Shown here: positions 21,427-36,400 of the stretch, one piece after another
Numbering within the stretch: position 1 is the stretch's first letter
Layout of the letters: the number at the start of each line of letters is the position of its first letter
Assembly (NCBI GenBank): GCA_022606425.2
Contig: JAHDVF020001336.1
Location: 992,001-1,056,000 of the forward strand
DNA length: 64,000 nt
Reading direction: 5' to 3'
DNA from: Lepidostoma basale
Lineage: Eukaryota; Arthropoda; Insecta; Trichoptera; Lepidostomatidae
Notes under the pieces: model-generated
What the model was told of the DNA's origin: nothing
Seen by the model: the letters and a program-made list of their open reading frames with translations, nothing else
Database searches by the model: none
Position numbers and translations under genes: made by a program

Positions 21427-24400
21427 ATGTCGGAATGGTCTCAGGTAAATTATTATTTTTGTATTTTGAAAATTTTTGATTTTATTTATTGATTATTTAA
21501 CAAGTACATTTCAATTGGAAAAATTCCACATTCTTACTTGTTAAATAAAGCTTTTATTATGTTTGTACTTTCTTAATATCCTTTTATAATGTTTTGTTAT
21601 TATAAAATTAATTATAGTTTAATTAATTGCGCACATGATATTGAAGAAATGGGTTAATGCATTATCAACACTTTCGTATGAAGAATGATGAATTAGGTCA
21701 CTAATATTAACTTAAATCTATATATGATTTTGAAATTTTGTAACATTGTCTTGTAGTGTGTTTGCACGATTCATTAATTACTTAAGCAAATTATATTTCT
21801 TAAATAGTATCAGTGTTTGTTTCAATTAACTTACTTTATTTTTAAACCCTGATACAGTAATGCATTTATGTCAATTTTATTAAAATAATAATAATAATTT
21901 ATTTTACATTGTTAACATGTACTTTTTAATATATGTTAATGATGTAAACAGAACTAGAAATAGAGGAAGACCGAGGAAAATGTGGCACAATCAAATATTG
22001 TATGTTGGACACGTGAGACACGTATGACACAATGTTTGAATCTTGAGAAACTAAAGAAATATGTCATAAATAAACAGTGTTGCGGTCCATTGTATCTGCC
22101 TACCCCTTCAGAGAGACTGCCTGATGGTAATTAGTTAGTTATGATTTTTTTTAAATATGTTTAGGTCAGTTTTAACAGAGTCATTGAATTACCAACAATT
22201 ACAGCAACAAGACAATTCCGTATTGAAACTTGAAACGCCTTTTATCTTTGCACAGTGTAAAGGAATGCCAATTAAAATATAATGTGTCTGTATGCTCAGA
22301 ATACAAAATGACAGTTATAAGTTATAAACAAAAATGGCCTTTCAAAATGAAGTTTTAGTACCAACCTTGATGTATGGAAATGAAGTGAGATTAGATAGAT
22401 GTAGTAGATATGTGTGATAAAATGATGTACGAAAGAATTTCAAATGCTGATATAAGTAAGAAATGCAAAGCAAAAGAAAGTATTATAAACAAAATTATGA
22501 AATGATCACTTTGTTGGTTTGGGCATATGGAACGCATGGATGAGGGAAGAATGGTTAAGAAAGTATACGTTAACGGTGTGAATGGAGTACGGAGTTGTGT
22601 GAGACCGAGGAAAACTTGGCATGACGAAATTAATTAAATTTTAAAGGTCAGCCATGTTAGTAATCGGAAGATTCGACGTGCATAAAAAAAACATTTTCCG
22701 TTAGCCTTTGGCCATGCAGTCCTTTATGTATAAAATTACTATGCGTAATTTATTTTTTTATGAAGCAGTGAACACAAATATTATAATATTGATTATTATA
22801 AATACAAAACTTTTAAGAAATTATTGAGAATACACTTAGGAAATTGAAAATAACTTTGTTTATAATCCACAAAATATTAAAAAACACGACATGTTTCAGA
22901 GGATACTTTTTTATTATATATTTACACCTGAAGATGGAGGTATCTCTAAGCGCCCTTGAGGTGAGCTATTCACGAAAACGGCGCTGTACAAATTAGCCTA
23001 ATTATTATTATTATTATAAACATGTGGTGTTTTTTTTTAAATATTTTGTGGATTATAAACAATCAAAGAAGAAGGAATCTGGTCATGTCCAGGCTTGAAC
23101 CCATGTCCCTTGGATCAGAAGTCAAGCATTCCATCCCCTAGACCACCACCCGATTTTAAATTTCCAAAGTGTATTACTATGGAATTCCACAGCTTTCAAT
23201 AAATAGATTATTTAATAATTGATTTTTTTTAAATGGACCCGTTTTTTATAAACGACCAAAATAGTTATGTGGCGGTGCACGATTTGATTATTTATGTACA
23301 CTAAATTAACATTAATTAAATATTTAAGTTTATTAAATATAATCTAACATAACAAATCAGTTATCTTCCTATTTTTTTTTTCAAAAGTATTTGGTACATA
23401 AATTAGAAAATGAAATGGCTAATGGAAAAATGAAGACCTTGATATCAAAATGTATAAAATGTCATTTATCTAATTTGCACACAATTTCTTCAGCTCAGTC
23501 AAGGACATGTATACACAAAATGATGATATCGCCCGTGTCCATATCAATATTGATAAATAGACAAGCAGTTAAAATGGAAGGTTGATATGTTATTATCTTA
23601 TCAGAATATTTAGATATTGGGCTACGTAATTTGTTGAGTAGGGCTTGGATTCCTTTTAATATATTTTTGATTTTTCTAACGCACCTGATATAATTTTTAT
23701 CTAACTGACCATCATGCCGTCTCTCGAAGGGGTAGGCAGAAATAATGGACCACCACACTGTTCTTTCCTAACGTGCTCTCGCTTCCTTGACATTCATACA
23801 TTGTGTCATGCACGCACGTCGATTTCTCCGACCCTTAAGGGGCCGATATTTAATATTTGATTGATTTTAACGTGTCATGATTTTTTCGTTATATGATCAT
23901 TTTTATATTTTGATAATAAGCTTATAAATTATTCTACCATAAGATAAAAAAAAAACTATTGCTTGAACGATAATGCAAAACTCCATAATTTCTTTTTTAT
24001 GTATATTTTTAAGTTTAATCAATTCTTTTTACTAACTATTTGTAAATATGACCACAACTCCAAACAAACTAACACAATGTTTCTCCTAAAGGGTAGACAC
24101 AGAGAATGAACTGCCACACTATTCTCTTCTCTGTACACATCTCTAGCTTCATCCGCATTCATTCAGCGAGTCATACACGAACGTCGATTCTTCCGACTTC
24201 TAACATGGCCAAAATTTTAAATTTGATTGATTTGGTCATGCCATGTTTTCCTCGGTCTTCCTCGACTCCACACTCCATTCACATCATTGACGTATACTTT
24301 CTTATGTATTCTTTCTTCATACATGCATTCCATGTGACCAAACCAACACAGTGATCTTTTAACAATTTTTTACATAATACTTTGTTCCGCTCTACATTCC

Positions 24401-27400
24401 TTCCGAATATCAGCATTTAATATTTACGAAATAATATATTTATCAAAACATTAAATACTTAATAAAAAAATATATTTCAAGAAGTTTTCTTGCATTGTTT
24501 CTTCTTTCTGTGTCCTATCAGGTCTCCCTAACGTTGACTATCACCCATAAGTAGTAGTGATGACCTGGGGAAAAACATCCAGAGTGGTATCCCCTTGCCT
24601 TCTCTGGAGGATTTTCCGTTCGGGGTTACCTTCCCTTAGCTGGGTGTATCCATTTTTATGGTGCTGGAAGCTCGCCATTCGTCCTCTCTCTATCTGCTAT
24701 GGCACTAAGTAATATGTGCCACATTGCCTGGGGTTCGCGGTGTCTTTGAAAGACCTCTCGTGGACGCTAGAGAGTTGGACTTGATAGTAGTGTTGCTGTT
24801 GTAAATGTAACATGGCGCCTTATGACATTTTTTAGAGGCATACTTTCCAGCAAAACATACCTCATCGTAGACCTACTACCCTTTTGAACCCCCTGCATTG
24901 TTTACAAATGTTTAATTCCTGAATTTTTCTATAATTAAAATAATCTTGTTTTATAGGTGCGGCAAAGAAGCCGATACCATGATAGTTCTGAATCGTTTTC
25001 ATACAATAACTCTTCGAATAGTAAAAATGCCAAAGAAATCAAGCAACCGATCACGTTTATACACCTTATTGGTGTATTCACATTCGTGATAGGCGTCATG
25101 GTCTCCGTCGTAGTCATAGAGAAGATCCTTCCTGTAGATTTGAAGAGATCAGATGAGGCCAAAAATCCCGGGAGGTTCATAGCGCAAAGGGCGATGGAGG
25201 ATTTGGTTGAGCTGACCAGCTTAGGGCCCAGGGTCAGCGGGAGTGAAGCCTGCGAAGTCAAGGCAGTGGCCCTCTTGAAAGGAAAGATCGAGAAGATAAT
25301 GAAAGAGTCGAGAGACATTCATGTCATACAGTTGGATGTGCAGAAGGCGAGCGGTGCCTTTCCTCTAGAATTTCTAGAAGGTTTGACCTCGGTCTATCGG
25401 AATGTTCAGAACATTGTGGTCAGGATTGGATCACGGATCAACTCGGAGCATTCTTTACTCTTGAATTGTCATTTCGATTCTGTGAGCGATAGTCCAGGTT
25501 CGTATTTATTGTTATATTTGTTTATTTTATTTTTTTAAATGATCAAAACTCCATATTAAATAATTGATTCAAATGAAAACATGTTTTCTGGAAGTTTTAT
25601 TATAAATAAATGGGAATGTGGGAATTATTTGATCATGTACAGAGGATGCCAGATTTACGAGTCCCTGCGTTGCAGCTCCTTAGGTGGCTAATTGGAAGAC
25701 AGCGGCAGAGGACAGGTGAAGTTGGAGGCAACTGTTATGGGAAGCCAAGAGAGAAGAAGAGAGAGAGAGAGAATTTGAATGTACGTTTGATAATGCCTTA
25801 GAAAGGAGAAACATGTCATTCCGATAAATTTTAATAAAACTTCTAGAAAACATATGTTTTCATTCATTTTAATTATTACATTTGTATTAATGTCTGGTAG
25901 AAATTAATTGAGAATCTCTTATTCTTTCTTCTATATTCGCCATCATTTAGTTTTGTGGATTTACATTTGAATGTGTTTTTAAAACATTACATTTTCTCAA
26001 CACTTTTTTTTACGCTTTTCACAATAATGTTTCAGGCCAAATAAAGAAGATATTATAAACAACCAAATAACTTAACTTCTAGTCCAATAATTGATTTGTT
26101 CCCTCCGTCCCATAATTCTAATTTAATAACAATTAACCTTACCCCTAGACTGAATTCCTTATAATAACGATTTTGTCTCATTTTATTGTTAACATTTCTA
26201 CACTGAGGAAGGGCATCTATGTCCCGAAAGAAAATAATTATTTTTTATTAAATTTAACATTCTGATATTTGCATACCTGTTACACTACTAACATTAGTGA
26301 ATGTAGTTACAAATGGTATATTTCAGGCGCCAGTGACGACGGCGCCGGATGCGTCGTGATGCTGGAGATCCTTCGAGTAATGTCCCAGTCTACAAAGATC
26401 CTGAGACACAACATCATCTTCCTATTCAACGGTGCTGAAGAGAACCTCCTGCAAGCTTCCCACGGTTTCATCACCCAACACAAGTGAGCCCCTCATAGAA
26501 AATATGGCTAAGATGACAATCTAACAGTTTCAAGACCATAAGTACCAACTGGCAGAACGCAGGCTTCATAGACTTTTCGTTTCAGGTTGATCGGTATTTT
26601 CCGGTTTTTAAGGATGTAGCTCAGGTTTCCGAAAGCTGCCTAGCTTAGTCCAATTCTTCTTTTTAGCTCTGTGGTTTGGTTATCTCGGCGATCGAATATT
26701 GTATCCCAGGTATATATATTCTTGGACATTCTCAATTCTGTTGCCGTCCACGTTGATTTCAAGCCTTTCCGTGCTCATCACCTTGGTCTTTGCCAGGTTC
26801 ATATTCAAACCTACATATTAGTTGGAGTAAACTGTATTTATCTCCCCGCAGAATGTGACCCAGATATCAGAAATCTTACGGACCTTAACGTCCTTTAGCA
26901 GTTATCTACTACAATTGGTTCTCCTCAAAACCTCCAAATTGCTGACGAAATCTGTCCACGGTATGCGAAGCATTCTCCTGTGCAACCACATCTCGAATGC
27001 TTCCAATCGGTTCATAGTGTGCACTTTCAGGGTCCAAGTCTTCGAGCCATAGAGTAACACAATAATACAGATCAGACATAGTACTTCAACATAATCTGCC
27101 TTAGTTTCAAGTTCAAGTCCTGAAATACTATTAAATTTAAATAAATACAAATTATTTTATACACCATTTGTAAAAGAACTGAACTCAAGTAGCCAAAGAG
27201 CCGCATTTGGCTGACGAGCCGTAGTTTGCAAATCACTGTTTTATGTTATTAACAATCATTATACTTTTAGTTGCATTTTCCACTTGAATTTTAAAATACA
27301 ATTGTATTGGTCTAGTGATCAGGTGTCTAGTCAGCGTGCGCAAAGGTCGCGAATTAAATATTTTTAAGCAACAGTCATGGCCGTAAAAAAGATTATTTAT

Positions 27401-30400
27401 TGCCGGTAATCGGAAAAATGTCATGTTGTCGTATCTGTCACTTCCCAACAAGATTGGATTTTATAACAATGATTTTTTTTCGATTTTATAATTTAGACAA
27501 TCATTGTGTTTTTACATTTAAATGCAAATGTGTCTGGAAAAAAATGGGCTTCGAATCAGCAGAATCAAAACGGAGCATATGATTTGCAATTTCTCACGAG
27601 CCAGGACCCAACCAACGAATGAATATCTACCTAGAACGCATCCCATTAAAAAAGGTGGACCACTTCAGATATAATGATGGCACGATCGAAAATGACGTAG
27701 AGCATAGAATAAACGTAGGATGGCTTAAATGGTGTGCCCTTTCAGGAGTACTTTGCGACGGCAATGTACCCGTGCAAATAAAAGGAAAAGTGTACCGAAC
27801 CGCTGTAAGATCTGCTATGCTCTACGGATCGGAATGCTGGGCCGCAAGACGACAAGAAGAACAGAGGCTACACGTAGCAGAAATGAAGATGCTGAGGTAG
27901 GCCATCGCGGTCAAAAACTACATGCATGAATGTGGGTTGGGAGATTATACTGCACCCTTCTTATTCACCAGTTGGGCACCACCTGACTACCATTTGTTTA
28001 GATCTATTACACATGCCTTAGAAGAGCAGCACTTCCATTCATATGCAGATGTCAAGAATTGGGTCGATGCCTGGATTAACTCAAAAGACGAGGCATTTTT
28101 TCGACAATGGATTCATCTTTTGCTAGAAAAATGGGAAAAGTAATGGCTAACTATGAAAAATATTTTGATTGATGTGTTTTTTGTTTAACCTTTCAAATAA
28201 ATGTGATTTTCGTACAAAAAAACAAACTTTCCATAACATGCAATACATAAATTATTTTTATATCATCTTCTCGCTAATGGGGGGAGGTATATAATTTTTG
28301 AAACATGTGAAGATAAATCTGCTCTTTGTGTTTTAATAAAAATTATAAAAAATTTAATTAGGTAGAAAATTTTAATTAATGAATGCGTAGAAATGAGATC
28401 TCTAAGACGAATATGTACAATTCGAATGGAAATATAATAAGTGAATGAAGTGCAATTGTACATTCGTAGATTTAAATTATATAACGAATTGTCAAATGAG
28501 GTAAGAGATGCCGGTTCTCTTGTGATCTTTCGTCGAAAATGCTTTCAATATGTTCTATGTACTGATATTTAATGTTTTTCTCATTTGCGATTTATATATT
28601 ATTAATTAATTGTTTATATAAAATTGTTTTATAAGTTGTAAAATGTTCCTGTATTTTTTTATAACTTTATTAAATAAGTAAATAAATAAATAAAAACACA
28701 TAGGAGCAATAAAGTTAGGCCAATTACATGCTACCACAATACAAATACAATATAAATGAAGAGAATACTTAATGTGACAGTATGGAACGAAATTGAATTT
28801 AAAAAATACAAACAAAATGTTTAAAAGAATTTTATAAAATAATAATAATAATAATAATAATAGTGCAATCACAAAAATATTCTAACATTATGATCCCATC
28901 TACGCCTAAAGGTTGCCCCAATATTTTTTTTATTACGCTTGTTCAAGTATAAAACATCGATATCAGAAAAACGCTTATTAGAGTTGACGCTAATCCGACA
29001 AATTGCCGCGCTCTGAGCGTAGTTAGTGCGAAAATATGACACTATAATTTATTTTATAATAAACTAAAAATATGATACGCTCATTCTATAAATCCATAGT
29101 TATGATTTATGCACTAATTTCATACTTCAGAGGGCCGTAAACTCCAAAAGAGTTTTACCCATTGTAAAATGTAATCACAAGTTATTATTCTTTCTATTCA
29201 TTTGCATATATTTAATCACTTGACTACTATAATGTCATAAATTGTAAATATGTTATTTAAATCAAATTAATCCATCGATGCAACGCGAACAAAACTGGTC
29301 ACAGATTGAAACATATACAATATTTTCATTAATATATATTGTATCATAAATATGTATCAAATTGAACTTCCAATAATTTATACAGCTTAACAGCTTTGTT
29401 AACAAGTTATTAAATTAAATATTTTCACCATTACCAGAATAAATAATTATTGGCTTCAACTTTTATATAAAAATCAATGTTGTTTGAAAAAACGCATTTC
29501 AAACTTTAATAACCTTCATCATTATGAATGAGAAACAATGCGCTTTTGCCGAATTCATATTTTAGCTTAATTTCTCTCATAAGTAACATTTCACTCATTG
29601 GCTCTTTATGAAAAATGTATATGTAAATCAATGCATATTACAATGTACAATGTATGTACAATTCAAATGGAAATATAATAAGTGAATGAAGTGCGAATGA
29701 AAGTGTTTTGAACAAAATAATGAAAGGAACATTAAGATGGTTCGGACACATGGAAAAAATGAATGAAGGAAAAATGGTATAAAAGTATATGTTAACGATG
29801 TTATTAGAACTAGAAATGGAGGAAGACCAAGGAAAATGTGGCTCGATCAAATAAATGAAATATTCAACAAAGATGTTCATCTTCGAGCCTTTTGCATAAT
29901 ACATGTTTACTTTGTTCAGATGGGCCCACGAGGTGCGGGCCTTCATCAACCTGGAGGCGTGCGGGGCTGGCGGCCGCGAGGTGCTCTTCCAGGCCGGGCC
30001 CAACAACCCCTGGATTATGGAGGTAACCACAACACTATGTTTTTTAAAAACATTTATGATCAAACACTTTTGTGGCAGAGTTATGACTGCCACACTGAAT
30101 GTCCCGGGTTCGATTCCAGGTGATGAGTGTGATTCTCACACTGTCTGTGGTCTGGTGTAGAATTCACATGACAATAAAACGGCGGTAGATTAGCTAGCTA
30201 TCACATGTCATAAGAATCAATACAGCTTATACCCTTTGCATCGATTTGACTCACTCTGTAATGATGTATTAACCTTTTTAACAAAAACTAACTAACTAAC
30301 TAACCATCACGCCATATCTCCGGAGGGGTAGGCAGAGAGGATGGATCGCCACAATGCTCTGTCCTGGCATACCTCTCGGGCTTCATCTACATTCATACAT

Positions 30401-33400
30401 CGTACCATGCACGCACGTCGATTATTCCGACTTCGAATGTGGCCGCCTTTTAGTAATTGATTAATTTGGTCATGCCATGTTTTCCTCGGTCGTCCTCGGT
30501 TTCTTTTCCCACTCACGCTGCTTGTGTACAACTTTTTAACCATTCTACTCTCATCCATTCGTTCCATATGTCCAAACCATCTCAGGGATCCTTTTTTAAT
30601 TTTATTCATGATGCAGTTATCTGCCTTACATTTCTTTCTTATTTCATCGTTCGGTATTCTATCATACAACGTTTTCCCGCACATTCTTCTTAGTGATCTC
30701 ATTTCTACGGTGTTTATCCTGCTTTCATCCTTCTTTTGCCAGCTCCAAGCTTCACTTCCATACATGAGGGTTGGCACTAGAACTCCATTGTTTAACAATA
30801 ATAATAATAACACTAATAACGTTTACAATTTTATAATAACTTTAATTCAATTACAAAAATGCTGTCGATTATGGATATAGATAATACTTCTCTAATGTTA
30901 TTTACTTGAGGTATATGTAAATATACCGGGATCTCTCATCATAGATACATGTGCTAGTTGCTGGTTGTTCATTGTGTATCCATGATACGCAGTTGTCAAT
31001 GCTCTAGTTAAAGATAGCATAACGCGCTTAGAGACATTGAATTGCATTTGATTACTGTGACTCCAATAAATATAGTACTCCCTAGAACGGGTTACCCCAG
31101 TTGGGAGGTATTTAAACCATGTACTTGGTCACTGATTAATAAATAAATATCAAAGACTTTATGAGTAATTTTGCCAACTTTACAAGAGAAAGAAAAAACC
31201 AAATTATTATGTTTAATCCAAAATTATTATGTTTGACCTTAAACACTCATTAGCTTTTGGGTGATTGACCCAATAATTTCTTATTCTTGATTTAAAGATG
31301 GCAGTACATAATGGAGTTCTAGCGCCAATTATTATGTATGGAAGTGAAGTTTAGAGCTGGCAAGAAAAATATGAAAGTAGGATAAATGCCGTAGAAATGA
31401 GATCACTGAGAAGAATGTGAGGGAAAACGATATATGATAGAATACCGAACGACGAAATGAGGAAGAAATGTAAGGCAGATAAGTAAAATTAAAAAAGGAT
31501 ACCTGAGAGAGTTTGGACATATGGAACGAATAGACGAGAGAAGAATGGTTAAAATGTTGCATACAAGCAGTGTGAGTGGAAAGAGAAGCCGTGGAAGACC
31601 AAGGAAAGCATAGCATAATTAAATTTGGTTTTAGTTTTTAATTTGAGTCAGAAAAATCGACGAGCATGCATGTTAGGATGTATGAATGTGGAGGAAGCTA
31701 GAGAGGTATGTCAGGACAGAACGGTATGGCAGTCAATCCTTTCTGCCTACCTCTCTGGAGAAACGGCATGATGGTTAGCTAGTTAGTTAGTTTTTATTAT
31801 CTAAACAAAAATAACCAGTAGTCATTTTATAATAAATTGACCTGACAAAAAAGTTTTATAATTGCTCCTTAATGCCCTATTAAAATAATTGATTAATAAA
31901 ATCAATAAACATGATCGATTATATGAGAAGTCAATTTCATATTTTATTATGATATTATTAGGTGTTAAGATTTTCTTGCTTTAAATAATTTACATATTTC
32001 TGACCTTAAAAATCTAAATGTATTTATGTAATGTGTGTGCTAAACCAATTTGCATATTTTTTTTATCATACACATGACGTGTTTTGATTTATATATGTTA
32101 AAACCATTATGGAATTATTTTTTTTGTCATTAAAAGTCCGTTTTTTTTTTAATGTATTTCCTGACTTTTAGTTTGTGTTAATGTCGGTTTTAATGATGCC
32201 ATGTTTTTAGTTAATAGAGTAAAACAATTCTAGGTCTATTGTTGACAGTATTGAAATCAAATCAAATCAAAATAATGGTTTAAGGCATCTATTGAGAACA
32301 GATAAAATAATATATTGTATGTAATATACTATCAGAAAGGCATGAGAGAAGGTTTACCATTAGGAAGACAAGGTTCGGAAGATTTCTTATCTGGGTCATG
32401 TACTGCGTGGGGAAAAGTACCACCTTCTCCAACTGATATTGGAGGGAAAAATTGAGGGACGCCAAGGGCCCGGTAGGAGACAGATGTCCTGGCTGCGGAA
32501 CGTGAGGGAGTGGACCGGCATCCGAAGTGTGGAGGAGCTGTTCCGAGCGGCGCAGGACAGGGACAGGTTCGCTGAGGTGATTGCCAACCTTGGGGAGACC
32601 CAACAGGGCACTTGAAGAAGAAAAATGTTTATGGTTAACCTCTAAGGAGAATGGTTTTAAAATCATTGTTAATACCAATCTAAATTTATTTCAGATATAT
32701 TCTCAGACTGTGCCTTACCCATACGCATCTTCCCTCGCCCAGGAAATATTTGATAGCGGACTCATTCCGGGAGATACAGATTTCAGAATATTCAGAGATT
32801 TTGGGAAAATATCAGGTTTGTCATAAATATTAATTACAGTACACTCCCGATTTTCCGGGGTCGGGTTAACCGGGAATCGGATTACCTGGGACACTTTTCA
32901 TTGAAAAAATATTTTATAAAAGCAAAAATATTTCACAATAGTACTTATAATGCAAAAAAAAAAACTCAAATCTGTCACAATGACATTGGGCGTTTAGTTC
33001 ACATTTGCCCCACCGCCAACATATGTTTGTGGCTCTAGAGTCGTTTCGTGTTTGCAATAAAGCACCTGCAGCATAGTTCATACTCATAAAACATTATCGT
33101 TAATTTTATATTACCGTGAAAAAGTGTCTATAATAATGGATAAACACAAACGAGTCGTCGTACTTTCAATTGAACAAAAACTCGAAATAATTCAAATGTT
33201 TGAAAATGGTGCAACGGTTAAATATTTATTGAATCAATATATTGTTGGTGATTCAACTATACGGGACATCGTTAATAAAAAGAGAAAATTGATTTTGCGA
33301 GAACTTCGGATAGCGCCAAAGGCATGATCGGTAGAAAGACTATGAAGTTGTGATTTACGAAGATCTCGATAATGCAATGGTTTTGTGGTTTCGTCAACAA

Positions 33401-36400
33401 AGGGAGGAAAGTATTCCTGTCTCAAGAGCTGTTTAAATTTCTCTTTGTTTAAATTTTTTCATGTTTTCGGATTAACATCTTTAAATCGGATTAAATTGGG
33501 AGTGTACTGTATTAGTTACTATTTTAATACATTTTGCCTCATTCTTATGTGTCTATACATATTATCAAATTGAAATATCTGTTTACAGGGTTAGATTTCG
33601 CTTGGAGTACGAATGGATATGTGTACCACACAAAATTTGATAACGTTAATCAAATTCCAATTGGAACTTTGCAGAGAACCGGGGATAATATTTTAGCTTT
33701 GGCTTTAGGTGAGTTGCGTTATTACAATGACTAATCAAATATTAATAAAACTTCCATTAGGAGTAAGATGAGAATCTATAAAGCATGCGTAAGACCAATA
33801 ATAACATATGGCGTCGAAGCAAGGGCAGGCACAGAAAGGACCAAACAAGTTTTGAGGACTTCCGAGATGAAGACACTGAGGACGATAGCAGGCAAGACAC
33901 TGAGAGATCGCGTGAGGAACACCAGAATAAGAGAGATATGTGAGGTTGAGGATATTATAAGATGGAGCAGACAACGAAAAAGGGACTGTTATGGTCATGT
34001 TCAAAGGATGGACACCACCAGACTCTCCTATATTACACTGCATAATCAGCCTCATTGGACTGGTCACCACCACCCCATTACCCTGAAGATGGAGAATGCA
34101 ACCCGAAACATCTGTCGAGAAGGAGAAATCACACATTGTTACCCAAAATCACACAAAACATATAACTAACTAACTAAATAACCATCACGCCGTCTCGCCG
34201 AAGGGGTAGGCAGAAAGAATGGACTGCCACACTTTTCTTTCCTGACATATTTCTCTCGCTTCCTCAACATTCAAACATCGTGTCATGCACGCGTGTCGAT
34301 TTCTCTGACTCCTCACATGGCCGACATTCAATATTTGATTTATTTGATCGTGTCACGTTTTCCTCGGTCTTCCTCTATTTCTGGTTCCATTTACATCATT
34401 AACATATAATTTTTTACCATTCTTTCTACATTCATTCTTTCCATATGTCCAAACCATCTTAATGATCCTTTCATTATTTTGTTCATGACACCATCATTCG
34501 CACCGCATTCACTTCTTATATTTTCATTCGACACTCTATCATACACAGAGTATCCACACATTCGTCTCAGAGATCTCATTTCTACTGCATTTATTCTACT
34601 TTCATCCTTCTTTTGCCAGTTCCATGCTTCGCTTCCATACATAAGGGTCGGTAGAAGAACACCATTGTGCACTGCCATTCTAGCTTTTTTGGATTGGTTT
34701 TTCAAAACATATTATCAAAACATATTAACTTGTTAAATATATGTGTTTAGTAATTTTCTATTATTTGTCTTTGTAGGTATATCAAATGGATATCAATTAT
34801 CGCAGTCAACGTCGATGGATGGCCAGCCAGTGTTTTTTGACATTCTGGGAGCATTTGTGGTCCGGTTGCCCATAGTGCTGGCCGGTTTTGTTTCTATTGC
34901 GGCTCTCACCATCCTCATTCTTAACATTTACCTCAACATTGCTGCGGCCAAGAAGAAAGGTTATATATTACCAAATTTATATTATAGAATTATAATTCTG
35001 ATTTTGAAAATTTGGTTTGGTTCATGTGGTGCTCCCGTGAATTTGGCGAAATTACGTGTATAAGTGAATTGATTTGGTCAATTTGATTGTTGCCGCACTT
35101 TATAATAGTTAAATGTCTTGCTGGTGTTGGTTGGTTTTAAGTGCCTTATTACTGCCAAATAAAAAAAAGTGGATACGTGGAACATTAATTAAATAATATA
35201 ACAGCTAATTTAAAAAACGGTGGATACGTGTAACATAAATTAAATAAACACAATAGTCCGGATCGTCTATGTCAACATGTGCAACATCGGAAAAACATTA
35301 TGTGTTATTACATTATGTGCTAAATTAAAAAAACGGTGGATTCGTGGAACATAAATTAAATAGACAAATGTGCACCATCTAAAAATTACATTTTGTATTA
35401 AATTATTTTTATTTTGTTATTTTATTTTATATCATTGTATTTTATATTATTTGTTTTAGATTTATTTTGTGGATGTTGGAAGAAGGAAGTGTGCGCGGGA
35501 GATGCCTATTGGTGGCGATGAGGTTCGCAACCCATCACACCGCGTCTCCCGCGGGGCGAAAAGAGAAGGATGGAGTGCCGCATCGGTAAAAGTGTGACAG
35601 TCCATTCTTTCTGCCTACCCTTTCGGAGAGACGGCGTGATGGTTAGTTAGTTAGTTAGTTAGTTAAATTTATATTACTATTTTAGAATTGGAAAGATATA
35701 ATATAGCGCCATTTGAACCAGGCAGCATTTATCCTACATGTTATGTGGGCTTTAGTACTGGCATCTGCGGCAAGCATGGAATCTAGATATTTAAATTCTG
35801 TGGTCTATGGTATGGGAGTTTTTTAACCCTTTCATGGCCGCAAATAAATCATGCCGCAGTGCTCAGCAGGCCGAATATTTTTTGTAAAACTATATTAAAA
35901 TAAAACTCGTCTAGAATTTTTTTTTTGCTGCGTTAGAAAGAAATTATAGTTTACTTACTTAACTTATTCACAACTATGTAAACACGATCGCGAATGTCAA
36001 AAGCGTAATAAATCGAGTCGGAAACCGAATGAGGATAGGATTAAAACGGCTAAAATTGAAAGTGTCGGCCAATCACCACGTGAGGCGCTGTCTGCTGACC
36101 AATCGCAACGTCGCTCGCTGACCAATCACGACCGAAATAATGTGTCAAGCGCGCGTATTTTGAATATTTTCGACGTACATTGTGGAAAAAAAATGTACTA
36201 TTAGGTGTATAACTTTGCTTCCGCCGTTTTTTTCCGAAATTCGAGGCTTTATCGTAAAAAACTGGTTGTACATTTATGATTCAAAGTATTGTCCATCGCT
36301 GGCCACTACTTTCTCCCATCTTTCGGGCAGCATACGAATCCCGCGTTGAAAAACTGGTCATCTTTTGAAGCGATCCACGAATCGATCCAATTTTTTACTT

